Below are positions 50,622-58,326 of a stretch of 64,000 nucleotides of DNA, one piece after another. Position numbers and translations under genes: made by a program. Position 1 is the first letter of the stretch; every line of letters starts with the position of its first letter. The stretch is taken from NCBI RefSeq assembly GCF_014648055.1, contig NZ_BMQJ01000001.1:526580-590579 (forward strand). The letters are read 5' to 3'. The stretch is from Streptosporangium pseudovulgare (lineage in GTDB: Bacteria; Actinomycetota; Actinomycetes; Streptosporangiales; Streptosporangiaceae). The notes below the pieces were generated by a model. The model worked only from the letters and a program-made list of their open reading frames with translations. It was not told where the DNA came from and did no database searches.

Positions 50622-50987
50622 TCAGCCGGTCTGATCACCGGATCGGACCGATCGGCGTTCCCAGGCCAGGGCGGCGACCACACCGATGGCATAGGCGACC
50701 AGGTCCCATGGGTCGGGGAACGCGCCGACCAGGACACCGCCGATGCCCGGCGGGGTCATGCCGACTATTTGGTAGAACTCGACGGCGGCGGCGATCGCGG
50801 CCGTGGCCAGCGTGCGGCGTGCGGCGGTGGTGCGCCACAGCAGCCCCAGGAACGCGTAGACCAGCATGGTGGCGCCGACGTCACTCACATAACCGCGGAT
50901 GAACGGTTGTCCCGGGCCCCGGTAGAAGAGGGCGAACGCGCCGACGGCAAGGGCGACGCCGCCCAGAAGGACCATGGCGCGGCGCAT
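50622..50987 (-). CDS. DUF2809-like membrane protein
   Basis: 121 aa with four short hydrophobic segments. The pattern FIRGYVSDVGATMLVYAFLG, then AAVEFYQIVGMTPPGIGGVLVGAFPDPWDLVAYAIG, matches DUF2809 (VanZ-like small membrane proteins). I used the ATG at 50987; the open frame extends to 51128 but the extra 47 residues look non-coding. The function is unknown. Confidence 0.76.
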   Translation of the reverse strand: MRRAMVLLGGVALAVGAFALFYRGPGQPFIRGYVSDVGATMLVYAFLGLLWRTTAARRTLATAAIAAAVEFYQIVGMTPPGIGGVLVGAFPDPWDLVAYAIGVVAALAWERRSVRSGDQTG

Positions 50988-51176
50988 GGGATCGACATCT
51001 TCTCCGAACTTAACGATCAGGACGAACCGATCATAGAGCTTGTCCCCTGGACGGTGACTCGTTTGGCGAGTGTAGACGCCGATCTCATTGACGATGCCGT
51101 CCTCCGTCTGTCCCTGCGAGTTGATCACGTGGACCGTCTCGTCGCCGAGGGTCCCGGTGGCGGGCGGCGCGGGGAA

Positions 51177-51257
51177 CGACGGATATGCAGGTCAGCGGCG
51201 CGTCTTCCAGGCTGTGCCCAAAGGCCCTCACGGGGGCTCCGACCTGCATATCCGTCG
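51177..51257. repeat. 81-base element with perfect 17-bp inverted ends
   Basis: CGACGGATATGCAGGTC at 51177-51193 is exactly repeated in inverse orientation at 51241-51257. The two are separated by 47 bases with little internal symmetry. The arms are AT-richer than their surroundings. It is too long-looped for a normal terminator and could be a miniature mobile element or a structured RNA. Confidence 0.7.
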
Positions 51258-51293
51258 AAGATCTCCCCGGTAGCACCGGGACCACCGGGACCC

Positions 51294-51331
51294 GGTGAAG
51301 GCCGTTGCCCGGCGGGGCAACGGCCTTCACC
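51294..51331 (-). terminator. 16-bp-stem terminator after the MFS gene
   Basis: GGTGAAGGCCGTTGCC pairs perfectly with GGCAACGGCCTTCACC around a 6-base loop, 44 bases past the MFS stop. Confidence 0.82.
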
Positions 51332-51375
51332 GTTCCGATGCGGGTGGAGGTGTTGTGACCTGCAGGCGATGACCG

Positions 51376-52680
51376 TCACCTGGATGTGCCGTGTACAGCG
51401 CTCTCTTCGGCGGGGTCCTGGTCGGCCGGGTCGGCTTGCGGGCGCGCGTTGCGCAGTGCGGTCTCGACGCGGCGGTTGCTGGTCATGGTCGCGGTGACGG
51501 CGGTCATGGTGAGCAGGAGGCCGGCGGCGGCGTAGAGCGGGGTGCGCAGGTCGTAGGTGGTGGCCAGCCAGCCGCCGAGGAAGGCGCCGAAGGGGGCGGC
51601 GCACATGGCGAGCATGCGGGAGGTGGAGGCGACGCGTCCCATCAGGTGGGCCGGGACGATGGCCTGCCGGAGGGAGGGGCCGAGCACCATCGTGGCGCCC
51701 ATGCCCGCCCCGCAGACGGCGAGCGCGAGCCCGGCCACGTACGGGTTCGGGGCGGAGGCGAGCCCCAGGATGGCGAGGCCCTCGATTGCGGCGGTGCAGG
51801 TCAGCGCGGTGCCGGTGCCCAGGCGCCGGCCGAGGAAGGAGGCGATGCCCGCGCCGAGCAGGCCGCCGGTGGCCTCGGCGGTGAGGAGCAGGCCGAAGCC
51901 CAAGGCGCCGACGCCGAGACGTTCGCGGGCGAACAGGGCCAGCACGGTCTCCACGGCGAGGAAGGCGACGTTCCCGACCGCCGGACGGAGCGCGAGCCCG
52001 AGCAGCAGCCGGTCCCGGAAGACGTAGGAGGCCCCGGCCCGCGCCTGCCGGAGCAGCGACTCGCGGGCGCTTGCGGCCGGGCGCGGCACGGCGGGCAGCG
52101 ACCGGACGAGCAGTGCGGACAGCGCGAACGACACCGCGTCGGCGAGCAGCGGAACCGAACGTCCGAGCGCGAGCAGCGCGCTGCCCGCGGGCGGTCCGGC
52201 GAAGCCGGAGGCCGTGGTCTGGGCGCCGCGCAGGCGAGCGTTGGCGCGCTCCAGCCGGGTGGGGTCGCGGCCGAGCAGATCCGGCAGGTACGCCGTGGCG
52301 GCCGTGTCGAAGAACAGCCCGCCGAGGGCGAGCAGGAACGCGACGGCCGCCAGCAGCGGGATGCTCAGCACGTCGAGCGCCGCCGCCGCGGCGGGCACGG
52401 CGAGCAGCGTCGCACGCGCCGTGTCCGTGACCCACATCGTGCGGCGGCGGTCCCAGCGGTCCACCAGCGCACCGCCGAGCACTCCGAACAGCAGCCAGGG
52501 CAGTGTGCCGGCGGCCGTGACGACGGCCAGCGCCATCGGATCCCGCGTCAACGTCAATGCCAGCAGCGGCAGCGCGGCATGCGTCACGCCGTCACCGAGC
52601 GAGGACACCGTCTGCGCGGTCCACAGCCGCCCGAACCCGGCGGGCAGCTTCGCTGCACCATTTGTCAGATTCGGGGTCAC
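51376..52680 (-). CDS. MFS exporter (MefA/enterobactin-exporter-like)
   Basis: 434 aa with 12 helices. The opening FGRLWTAQTVSSLGDGVTHAALPLLALTLT and GGALVDRWDRRRTMWVTD are typical of the MFS_3/MefA-like efflux group. ALGGLFFDTAATAYLPDLLGRDPTRLERANARL is another family hallmark. The GTG start overlaps the stop of the ArsR-type regulator (GTGA at 52677-52680), making a two-gene operon. It is probably a drug exporter controlled by that regulator. Confidence 0.91.
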   Translation of the reverse strand: MTPNLTNGAAKLPAGFGRLWTAQTVSSLGDGVTHAALPLLALTLTRDPMALAVVTAAGTLPWLLFGVLGGALVDRWDRRRTMWVTDTARATLLAVPAAAAALDVLSIPLLAAVAFLLALGGLFFDTAATAYLPDLLGRDPTRLERANARLRGAQTTASGFAGPPAGSALLALGRSVPLLADAVSFALSALLVRSLPAVPRPAASARESLLRQARAGASYVFRDRLLLGLALRPAVGNVAFLAVETVLALFARERLGVGALGFGLLLTAEATGGLLGAGIASFLGRRLGTGTALTCTAAIEGLAILGLASAPNPYVAGLALAVCGAGMGATMVLGPSLRQAIVPAHLMGRVASTSRMLAMCAAPFGAFLGGWLATTYDLRTPLYAAAGLLLTMTAVTATMTSNRRVETALRNARPQADPADQDPAEESAVHGTSR

Positions 52681-53216
52681 TTGGCGTCCCCCTCGACCTG
52701 CCGGCGCGGAGTCGGCCGGAACAGCGCGAAGACCAGCGACACGTCTGGAAGCGATGGATCGGACAGCGTCCGGTACTCATCCGCCAGTGCCTGCAGGCGC
52801 GCCCCCAGCTCCGTGAACTGCTCCTCGGTGAGTCGCAGATGTGCCATCCGTACGTGCCGCTCACCGTCCACCGGCGACGCCTCCAGGTCCGCCACCGCAT
52901 TCCGCAGCAGCACGTCCGGCTGCCCCGGCCCTGGATCCGGCAGCTCGATCGACCGCGCGGCCATCGCGTAGTACCGCTCGGTGACCCCTCTCACTTTCCG
53001 CGTCCGCACCACCTTCACCAGGCCGGCCCGCTCCAGCAGCCGCACGTGATAGCTGGAACTCCCCTTCGCAAGGCCCACCCGCTGGGCGATCTGCGTGATC
53101 GTCGCCGGCTCGAAGCGGAGCACGGCCATGATCCGGTGACGCGTGAGATTGGAGACGGCGCGTAGCTGCTCGTCAGTGGTGACGTGAAACGTCTCGGGGA
53201 GATCATCGGTAGGCAC
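52677..53216 (-). CDS. ArsR/HTH_20 family repressor of the MFS operon
   Basis: About 179 aa. The winged helix is LRAVSNLTRHRIMAVLRFEP, then ATITQIAQRVGLAKGSSSYHVRLLERAGLVKVVRTRKVRGVTERYYA. The C-terminal half (SPVDGERHVRMAHLRLTEEQFTELGARLQALADEY) is the dimer/effector part. No metal-binding cysteines, so it is not a metalloregulator. The start is probably the GTG at 53216. There is no Shine-Dalgarno, and a perfect 9-bp inverted repeat lies 7 bases upstream, suggesting a near-leaderless, self-repressed gene. Confidence 0.86.
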   Translation of the reverse strand: MPTDDLPETFHVTTDEQLRAVSNLTRHRIMAVLRFEPATITQIAQRVGLAKGSSSYHVRLLERAGLVKVVRTRKVRGVTERYYAMAARSIELPDPGPGQPDVLLRNAVADLEASPVDGERHVRMAHLRLTEEQFTELGARLQALADEYRTLSDPSLPDVSLVFALFRPTPRRQVEGDAK

Positions 53217-53222
53217 GCGGAA

Positions 53223-53246
53223 AATGGTCAACGATTCTTGACCATT
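53223..53246. promoter_or_regulatory. Operator of the ArsR/MFS operon
   Basis: AATGGTCAA and TTGACCATT form a perfect 9-bp inverted repeat separated by 6 bases, immediately before the regulator start. TTGACC could double as part of a promoter. Confidence 0.68.
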
Positions 53247-53257
53247 GCGCAAGGGGT

Positions 53258-53425
53258 TCAGGCCCAGCGATACGGCGCTGATCCAACGGATCCATCCCGA
53301 GCTGTGCTCACGCCCGGCACGCCCTCCTCGGCGACGGTGTGCAGCCGCGCGCCCGCGGGAGCCTCCTCCAGGGCCAGCCGGTAGAGGCGGGCGGCGTCCA
53401 GCCGGTGCACGCTCGGCCACCGGTG
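53258..53425 (-). pseudogene. Remnant of an NAD-dependent epimerase/SDR gene
   Basis: The minus-strand frame reads HRWPSVHRLDAARLYRLALEEAPAGARLHTVAEEGVP before decaying into GVSTARDG...YRWA and a stop. The first 37 residues closely resemble the C-terminal third of extended-SDR epimerases (SVHRLDAARLYRLALE..., HAVAEEGV). There is no upstream Rossmann domain: the preceding sequence is the end of the APC gene and its spacer. It is a truncated fossil between two live genes. Confidence 0.6.
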
Positions 53426-53495
53426 ATCTGACGTGAGAACGGAGGTGATGCCTCCCTCTGCCCGGCCGGCCGCGGTGTGGGCGCGCTCGCCCGCG

Positions 53496-54767
53496 TCACG
53501 TCGGGCGGGTGATGATCACCCGGCGCAGGCCGTACACGGCGGCGCCGGCGGCGAGCACCGTGGCCCCGGCGATCACCGAGGAGAGCGGCAGGGCGAAGGC
53601 CAGGACCAGACAGCCGGCCAGGCCGACGGCGGGGATCAGCCGTGCCGGGCGGCCCTCGGCCCGGGTGAGGGTCCACGCGCCGGCGTTGGCGATGGCGTAG
53701 TAGACCAGCACGCCGAAGGAGGAGAAGCCGATCGCGCCGCGCAGGTCCGCCGTAGCGGCCAGGATCGCCACGATCGCGCCGATGACCAGCTCGGCGCGGT
53801 GCGGGACCTTGAAGCGGGGGTGGACGGCGGCCAGCACGTGTGGCAGGTGCCGGTCGCGGGCCATGGCCAGCGTGGTGCGGGAGACGCCCAGGATCAGCGC
53901 CAGCAGCGAGCCGGTCGCGGCCACCGCGGCACCCGCGCCGACCAGCGGCGCCAGGGCGGGCAGTCCGGCGGCACGGGCGGCTTCGGCCAGCGGGGCGGTC
54001 GCCCGGCCCAGGCCGGTGCTGCCCAGCACGGTCAGCGCCGCCACCGCGACCGCCGCGTAGACCACGAGGGTCAGGCCGAGCGCGAGCGGGATGGCCCGGG
54101 GGATGATCCGGGCCGGGTCACGCACCTCCTCGCCCAGCGTGGCGATGCGGGCATACCCGGCGAAGGCGAAGAACAGCAGCCCCGCCGCTTCGAGCACACC
54201 GGTGACGGTGGCGTCCGAGGTCACGTCCAGGCGGGTGGCGTCCGCGGCGCCGGAGGTGAGGCAGGCCACCGCGACCGCGGCCAGCACGGCCACCACCACG
54301 GCGACGATCCCCCTGGTCAGCCACACCGTCTTGTGCATCCCGGCGTAGTTGACCGCGGTGAGCGCCACCACGGCGGCCACCGCGACCGCGTGCGCGTGCT
54401 CCGGCCACAGATAGGAGCCCACGGTCAGCGCCATCGCCGCGCACGAGGCGGTCTTGCCGACCACGAACCCCCACCCGGCCAGATAGCCCCAGAAGTCCCC
54501 CAGGCGCTCGCGCCCGTAGACGTAGGTGCCGCCCGAGGCGGGATAGCGGGCGGCCAGCCGGGCCGAGGAGGTCGCGTTGCAGTAGGCGACCACCGCCGCC
54601 AGCGCCAGCCCGAGCAACAGCCCCGAGCCGGCCGCACGCGCCGCCGGCGCGAAGGCGGCGAAGACACCAGCGCCGATCATCGAGCCCAGTCCGATGACGA
54701 CCGCGTCGGCCAGGCCCAGGCGGCGCTCAAGCAGCCCCTGGCCGGTGGGGGTGGGTGTGCTCGCCAC
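53496..54767 (-). CDS. APC family amino acid permease
   Basis: 423 aa with 12 predicted helices. The family motifs are GLADAVVIGLGSMIGAGVFAAFAPAARAAG (helix 1), YPASGGTYVYGRERLGDFWGYLAGWGF and FFAFAGYARIATLGEEVRDPARIIPRAI. The start is GTG. It lies 98 bases downstream of the VOC gene and the ArsR-phosphatase fusion, and this trio probably forms one operon. Its substrate is unknown; in such arsenic-like clusters the permease may not transport a standard amino acid. Confidence 0.92.
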   Translation of the reverse strand: MASTPTPTGQGLLERRLGLADAVVIGLGSMIGAGVFAAFAPAARAAGSGLLLGLALAAVVAYCNATSSARLAARYPASGGTYVYGRERLGDFWGYLAGWGFVVGKTASCAAMALTVGSYLWPEHAHAVAVAAVVALTAVNYAGMHKTVWLTRGIVAVVVAVLAAVAVACLTSGAADATRLDVTSDATVTGVLEAAGLLFFAFAGYARIATLGEEVRDPARIIPRAIPLALGLTLVVYAAVAVAALTVLGSTGLGRATAPLAEAARAAGLPALAPLVGAGAAVAATGSLLALILGVSRTTLAMARDRHLPHVLAAVHPRFKVPHRAELVIGAIVAILAATADLRGAIGFSSFGVLVYYAIANAGAWTLTRAEGRPARLIPAVGLAGCLVLAFALPLSSVIAGATVLAAGAAVYGLRRVIITRPT

Positions 54768-54865
54768 GATCGGTCTCTCCCTGGAACGGTTCCCGACATC
54801 GGGTCACATACTGTCCGGCCGTCCTCGGGGATCGGCCGGGATGGTGCGGGGCGTGGCGGCGTCGC

Positions 54866-55264
54866 TCAGGGCGTGGGCGCGGGCCGCCGGGCGCGCTGGA
54901 ACAGCTCGATGAGGTTGCCTGCCGGGTCGGCCAGCAGGATCTGGCGTCCGCCGGGGCCGGTGACCACGTCGCTGCGGAACGGCAGGCCCGCCTCACGCAG
55001 CCGGGCGATCTCGGCGTCCAGGTCGTCGACGACCAGGTGGATCCGGTTGCGGCCCGCGGCGTCGGCGTCGGCGGGTGTGACGCGGGCGCCGGAACTGGCG
55101 GGTCCGGACAACAGCAGCCGCAGCGGCCCGCGTACCACGTCGGCGAAGGCGGGCGCCGCGCTGAAGCCGAGGGTGAAGCCGAGGTGGATGGTGTAGAAGT
55201 CGATGGCCGCTTGGACGTCGTCGACGATGTAGCGGACGCCGGCGACCTGATCGGCTGGCATCAT
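54866..55264 (-). CDS. VOC (glyoxalase/bleomycin-resistance fold) protein
   Basis: 132 aa with two beta-alpha-beta-beta-beta repeats: VRYIVDDVQAAIDFYTIHLGFTLGF at the start, then HLVVDDLDAEIARLREAGLPF and ILLADPAGNLIELFQ with the typical C-terminal Glu. It contains no cysteine, so it is not an ArsI-type C-As lyase. The start ATG at 55264 overlaps the stop of the preceding fusion gene, so they are translationally coupled. Confidence 0.87.
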   Translation of the reverse strand: MMPADQVAGVRYIVDDVQAAIDFYTIHLGFTLGFSAAPAFADVVRGPLRLLLSGPASSGARVTPADADAAGRNRIHLVVDDLDAEIARLREAGLPFRSDVVTGPGGRQILLADPAGNLIELFQRARRPAPTP

Positions 55265-56061
55265 GGCTGGACCTCCCGGTGCGGGGTGGGGAAAAGGACG
55301 GGGTGCAGGTATCGGATGCGGGTGTCGATCTCCGCTGCGGTGCGGTCGAACGCGGCGTAGCCGTCCTCGGCGGTGTCGCCGCCGTCGGCCGGGTCGGGGA
55401 CGCTCCAGTGCAGGCGCCGCGGATGGCCGTTGAAGTCGGGGCAGACCTCGCGCACCTTGTCGCACAGGCTGATCACGTAGTCGAAGCGGTGGCCGGCCAG
55501 CGTGCTCAGATGCCGTGGGCGCCGGTCGGCGATGTCGATGCCGTACCGCCGGCGCAGCACGCGGACGGCGTCGGGGTGCAGGCACGCTTTGGGGTGACTG
55601 CCGGCGCTGGTCACCTCGGCCCGGTCACCGGCATGGTGGCGCAGCAGGGCCTCGGCGATGGGTGAACGAGCGCTGTTGCCGGTGCATGTGAACAACACGG
55701 AGGGCCTCGCCGGAGCTTCGGCCGCGCTCGTCCCGGCCGCGGTCACCGTCTCGGCGGAAAGCAGGCGCAGCGCGGGATGCAGGGCGTCGCCGGCGGCGGC
55801 CAGCGCGTGCGCGCAGCGCTCCAGGTCCAGGTGGTAGTAGCTGTCGCGGCCGTCGAAGCTGCTGCGGCGGGCGTTGACCAGGCCGGCCGAGCGCAGCAGC
55901 CGCAGATGGTAGGAGACCAGGTTCTGCGGTTGGCCGACCAGGGTGACCAGTTCCCGTACGCGCAGATCGCTGCGCGCCAGTTCGCTCAACAGCCGCCAGC
56001 GCACCTGGTGGGCGGCCAACCGGACGAACGGCGGGGGAACGGGTTGACCGGACGGCACCAT
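55261..56061 (-). CDS. ArsR regulator fused to a low-molecular-weight phosphatase / arsenate-reductase domain
   Basis: 266 aa. Residues 10-95 form an ArsR winged helix (HQVRWRLLSELARSDLRVRELVTL, QNLVSYHLRLLRSAGLV). Residues 120-260 form an LMW-PTP/ArsC fold with P-loop FTCTGNSARSPIAEALL (Cys-x5-Arg) and a late Asp in VPDPADGGD. Catalytic arsenate reduction or protein-tyrosine dephosphorylation is possible. The fused regulator probably controls its own operon with the VOC and APC genes. An ATCAAA-N4-TTTGAT palindrome lies just upstream. Confidence 0.93.
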   Translation of the reverse strand: MVPSGQPVPPPFVRLAAHQVRWRLLSELARSDLRVRELVTLVGQPQNLVSYHLRLLRSAGLVNARRSSFDGRDSYYHLDLERCAHALAAAGDALHPALRLLSAETVTAAGTSAAEAPARPSVLFTCTGNSARSPIAEALLRHHAGDRAEVTSAGSHPKACLHPDAVRVLRRRYGIDIADRRPRHLSTLAGHRFDYVISLCDKVREVCPDFNGHPRRLHWSVPDPADGGDTAEDGYAAFDRTAAEIDTRIRYLHPVLFPTPHREVQP

Positions 56062-56074
56062 GCCCGCATATTAC

Positions 56075-56090
56075 ATCAAACTGTTTTGAT
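56075..56090. promoter_or_regulatory. ArsR-type operator before the fusion gene
   Basis: ATCAAACTGTTTTGAT has 6-bp perfect arms (ATCAAA/TTTGAT) separated by 4 bases, 14 bases upstream of the fusion start. Its composition is AT-rich, as ArsR/SmtB operators usually are. Confidence 0.62.
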
Positions 56091-56188
56091 TGATCTGGCT
56101 TCACTCGCCCACCAGGGCCTGGCGCCGGACGGCGGGGCCCTCCGCCCGCGCCCGCGCGATGAGCCCTTGAGCAGCGAGTCCGCCCACG

Positions 56189-56554
56189 TCAGAGCCTTGA
56201 AGGAAGATCTCCCGCCAGCCGAACAAGGGCGGGAGTCTGCACGCGCTGCGCCGCGACCTGCACTACGCCCAGCAGGGCACCATTCATGGAGGTGAGGGTG
56301 GTCGCCGGCGTGAACGGCGTGCAGCGCGATCCGCAGGAGCGTGGCCTTAACGATCTTGCGGTCAGCGAAGGCCGCGTCCAGGTCGGCCGGGTCGAACGCG
56401 GTGATCCGATTCCATAGGGCCAGGTACGGCGAAGCCGCATGTCGCGCCTGCAGGCGACCACCCGGCGCACCGCCTCGGCGGCATCGAGGGCCTCCCGCTC
56501 CAGAAGCAGCCGGCGGGCGAGGGTGGACCGGTTGAGCTCGCGCGTGGCGAGCAT
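56189..56554 (-). pseudogene. Frameshifted remnant of a winged-helix DNA-binding (HTH_42 / DUF1006-type) gene
   Basis: The minus-strand start MLATRELNRSTLARRLLLER, then EALDAAEAVRRVV, is the N-terminus of an HTH_42-type protein. After a frame change near 56470 it continues in another frame as LQARHAASPYLALWNRITAFD, PADLDAAFADRK and IVKATLLRIALHAVHAGDHPHLHEW, and then homology stops. A normal member is about 350-400 residues. A frameshift plus truncation makes this a pseudogene. It begins 4 bases after the ArsR stop, so it was once its operon partner. Confidence 0.65.
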
Positions 56555-56558
56555 GCCG

Positions 56559-57128
56559 TCATTCCTCCTCGACCGGCAGGGTCGGGTAGTCCGTCATGGG
56601 ATACAGGCCGACGGCGAATCCGTAGGTCGTCTCACCGGAGCGGGGCAGCAGGTCGAACTCCTGCACGAGGTCCTTGATCCGGTGCCAGAACTCGGTGGCC
56701 CGATCCGGCGGGATGCGGGCATGCCGGATGAACGCGTACAGCTGGTGAGCCTGATAGGCCGCGGCGGATTCCCTGGCCGCGACCTCGAAGTCGTTGAAGT
56801 CCAGCGGCAGCGGGCCGCCGCCCGGAGCTTGGCCGACGCCGACGTAGAACATCCGGGCCGTACGGCCGTAGTAGCGCTCGTCGATCGCCCGTACCCGCCG
56901 GGTCCGTACCACGTACAGCAGCCCGGCCTCGGCCAGAACGTTGACATGGTGCGCGACCGTGCTCTTGGGCCGTTTGACCGCGGTGGCCAGTTCGGTCACG
57001 GTCGCGGCCCGCTCGTGCAGGAGGCCGAGGATCGTGGTCCGCAGCGGATCGCCGATGGCCCGGACCTGCTCTGGAGTGGTGAGCACGATCGTGTCGGCGA
57101 GCTCGTAGTCGGGAACATTGTTTGACAT
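56559..57128 (-). CDS. ArsR/HTH_20 family transcriptional regulator
   Basis: 189 aa. The winged helix is VRAIGDPLRTTILGLLHERAATVTELATAVKRPKSTVAHHVNVLAEAGLLYVVRTRRVRAIDERYYG. A C-terminal helical domain (about 110-189) follows. No metal ligands. The ATG at 57128 lies after a TAGATT-like -10 in an AT-rich 60-base gap shared with the divergent dienelactone-hydrolase gene, its probable target. Confidence 0.9.
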   Translation of the reverse strand: MSNNVPDYELADTIVLTTPEQVRAIGDPLRTTILGLLHERAATVTELATAVKRPKSTVAHHVNVLAEAGLLYVVRTRRVRAIDERYYGRTARMFYVGVGQAPGGGPLPLDFNDFEVAARESAAAYQAHQLYAFIRHARIPPDRATEFWHRIKDLVQEFDLLPRSGETTYGFAVGLYPMTDYPTLPVEEE

Positions 57129-57189
57129 ATCCAGAATAATCTATCATCTTCGATTGTCCGAGATATTTGGTTCATAGGGAGGCGGCCGC

Positions 57190-57759
57190 ATGGCGGAGAT
57201 CTTGCTGTTTCACCACGTTCAGGGGCAGACGATTGGATTCCTCCGCTTTGCCGATGAGCTGCGCCAGGCCGGGCACACTGTGCACACCCCGGACCTCTTC
57301 GCCGGGCGCACCTTCGCCGGCCTGGACGACGGCCAGGCCCATGCCGAGAAGATCGGCTTCGACACGCTTCTCGAGCAGGGCGTCCGCACTGCCGACACCC
57401 TGCCGAACGAGATGGTGTACGCCGGCTGGTCGCTCGGCGTCATGGCCGCCCAGACGCTGGCGCAGACCCGGCCGGGGGCCCGCGGGGCACTGCTCTTCGA
57501 GGCCTGCCTACCCGCCTCAGAGTGGCCGGAGGAGCTGCCCGTGCAGATCCACGGCATGGACGCCGACCCTCTTTTCGCCGGCGAAGGCGACCTTGACGCG
57601 GCCCGCACGCTGGTCGCCTCGGCCAAGCACGGTGAGCTGTACGTCTACTCGGGTGACCGGCACCTGTTCGCCGACGCGAGCCTGCCCTCCTATGACGCCC
57701 ACGCGGCCGCGCTGCTCATGCGCCGCGCACTCGACTTCCTCGGCCCGACCGCACCGTGA
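57190..57759 (+). CDS. Dienelactone-hydrolase-family alpha/beta hydrolase
   Basis: 189 aa, the size of a DLH-like protein. LLFHHVQGQTIGFLRFADELRQAGHTVHTPDLFAGRTF opens the fold and the nucleophile elbow is YAGWSLGVMAAQ. The canonical catalytic Cys of dienelactone hydrolase is replaced by Ser. The Asp is in QIHGMDADPLF and the His in YSGDRHLFADASLPSY. So this is a Ser-type variant and its substrate need not be dienelactone. It is divergent from an ArsR regulator. Confidence 0.88.
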   Translation: MAEILLFHHVQGQTIGFLRFADELRQAGHTVHTPDLFAGRTFAGLDDGQAHAEKIGFDTLLEQGVRTADTLPNEMVYAGWSLGVMAAQTLAQTRPGARGALLFEACLPASEWPEELPVQIHGMDADPLFAGEGDLDAARTLVASAKHGELYVYSGDRHLFADASLPSYDAHAAALLMRRALDFLGPTAP

Positions 57760-57871
57760 CGGACAGGCCGCCTTCGAGGCGTGCGCGGGTGGCGGGCGAT
57801 GCCGGCATGCGCCCCGGCGACCCTGCGGCGCACCGGTCTTGTTACCTTCTCCTGCCGGCACTCGTCATAGG

Positions 57872-57898
57872 GGCGACGACCGAATACGAACGGTCGCC
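57872..57898. promoter_or_regulatory. Inverted repeat upstream of the VOC/ECF41 operon
   Basis: GGCGAC(GA)CCG and CGGTCGCC flank AATACGAA, forming an 8-bp dyad with a 2-base bulge, 27 bases before the VOC start. It may be an operator or part of the promoter. Confidence 0.38.
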
Positions 57899-57924
57899 GC
57901 ACCAACGAGTGAAGCGAGGACAGG

Positions 57925-58326
57925 ATGCTGAACAACATCATGTACGTGACGGTCTACGTCACCGATCAGGACCGCGCGCTGGAGTTCTACGCCGAGGGAC
58001 TCGGCCTGGAGAAGCGGGTCGACTTCTCCGGTCCCGACGGACGGTTCCTCACCGTCGGCGTTCCCGACAGCCCGGTACAGATCCTCCTGTGGTCGCACGC
58101 GGCGGCCGCGGGACGACCGGGCAACGGCAGCCAGGACGGCGCGCCCGGTCCGCTGATCCTCGAATCCGACGACTTGCGGAAGGATTTCGAGAGCATGCGC
58201 CGGCGCGGCGTCACCTTTGAAGAGCCCGAACCCGTGGACTATCCGTTCGGGGTCCGCATCGAGGCGGTGGACCCGGACGGCAACCGGGTCTCGCTCCGTC
58301 AGCAGCGAACGCCGCGCAAGCCGTGA
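57925..58326 (+). CDS. VOC family protein paired with an ECF41 sigma factor
   Basis: 133 aa. VTVYVTDQDRALEFYAEGLGLEKRVDF opens the fold, and IEAVDPDGNRVSLRQ ends it with the metal-site-type region. An SDDLRKDFESMRRRGVTFEEPEP segment marks the second half. It is probably a dioxygenase- or glyoxalase-fold enzyme acting on an unknown small molecule. The stop overlaps the GTG start of the sigma-factor gene (GTGA at 58323-58326), so the two are stoichiometrically linked. Confidence 0.89.
   Translation: MLNNIMYVTVYVTDQDRALEFYAEGLGLEKRVDFSGPDGRFLTVGVPDSPVQILLWSHAAAAGRPGNGSQDGAPGPLILESDDLRKDFESMRRRGVTFEEPEPVDYPFGVRIEAVDPDGNRVSLRQQRTPRKP

Larger units (their letters stand above)
50988..51375. other. 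388-base non-coding region between DUF2809 and MFS genes
   Basis: No gene was seen. The region contains an AT-richer promoter-like part next to the DUF2809 gene (51000-51085), the 17-bp-arm inverted repeat at 51177-51257, and the MFS terminator at 51294-51331. Confidence 0.6.

Noticed and set aside
53433..55196. 587-codon plus-strand open frame
   Set aside because: It is antisense to the APC and VOC genes and has no domain resemblance.
54866..55264. ArsI-type C-As lyase
   Set aside because: The VOC protein contains no cysteine, whereas ArsI binds trivalent arsenic through cysteines.
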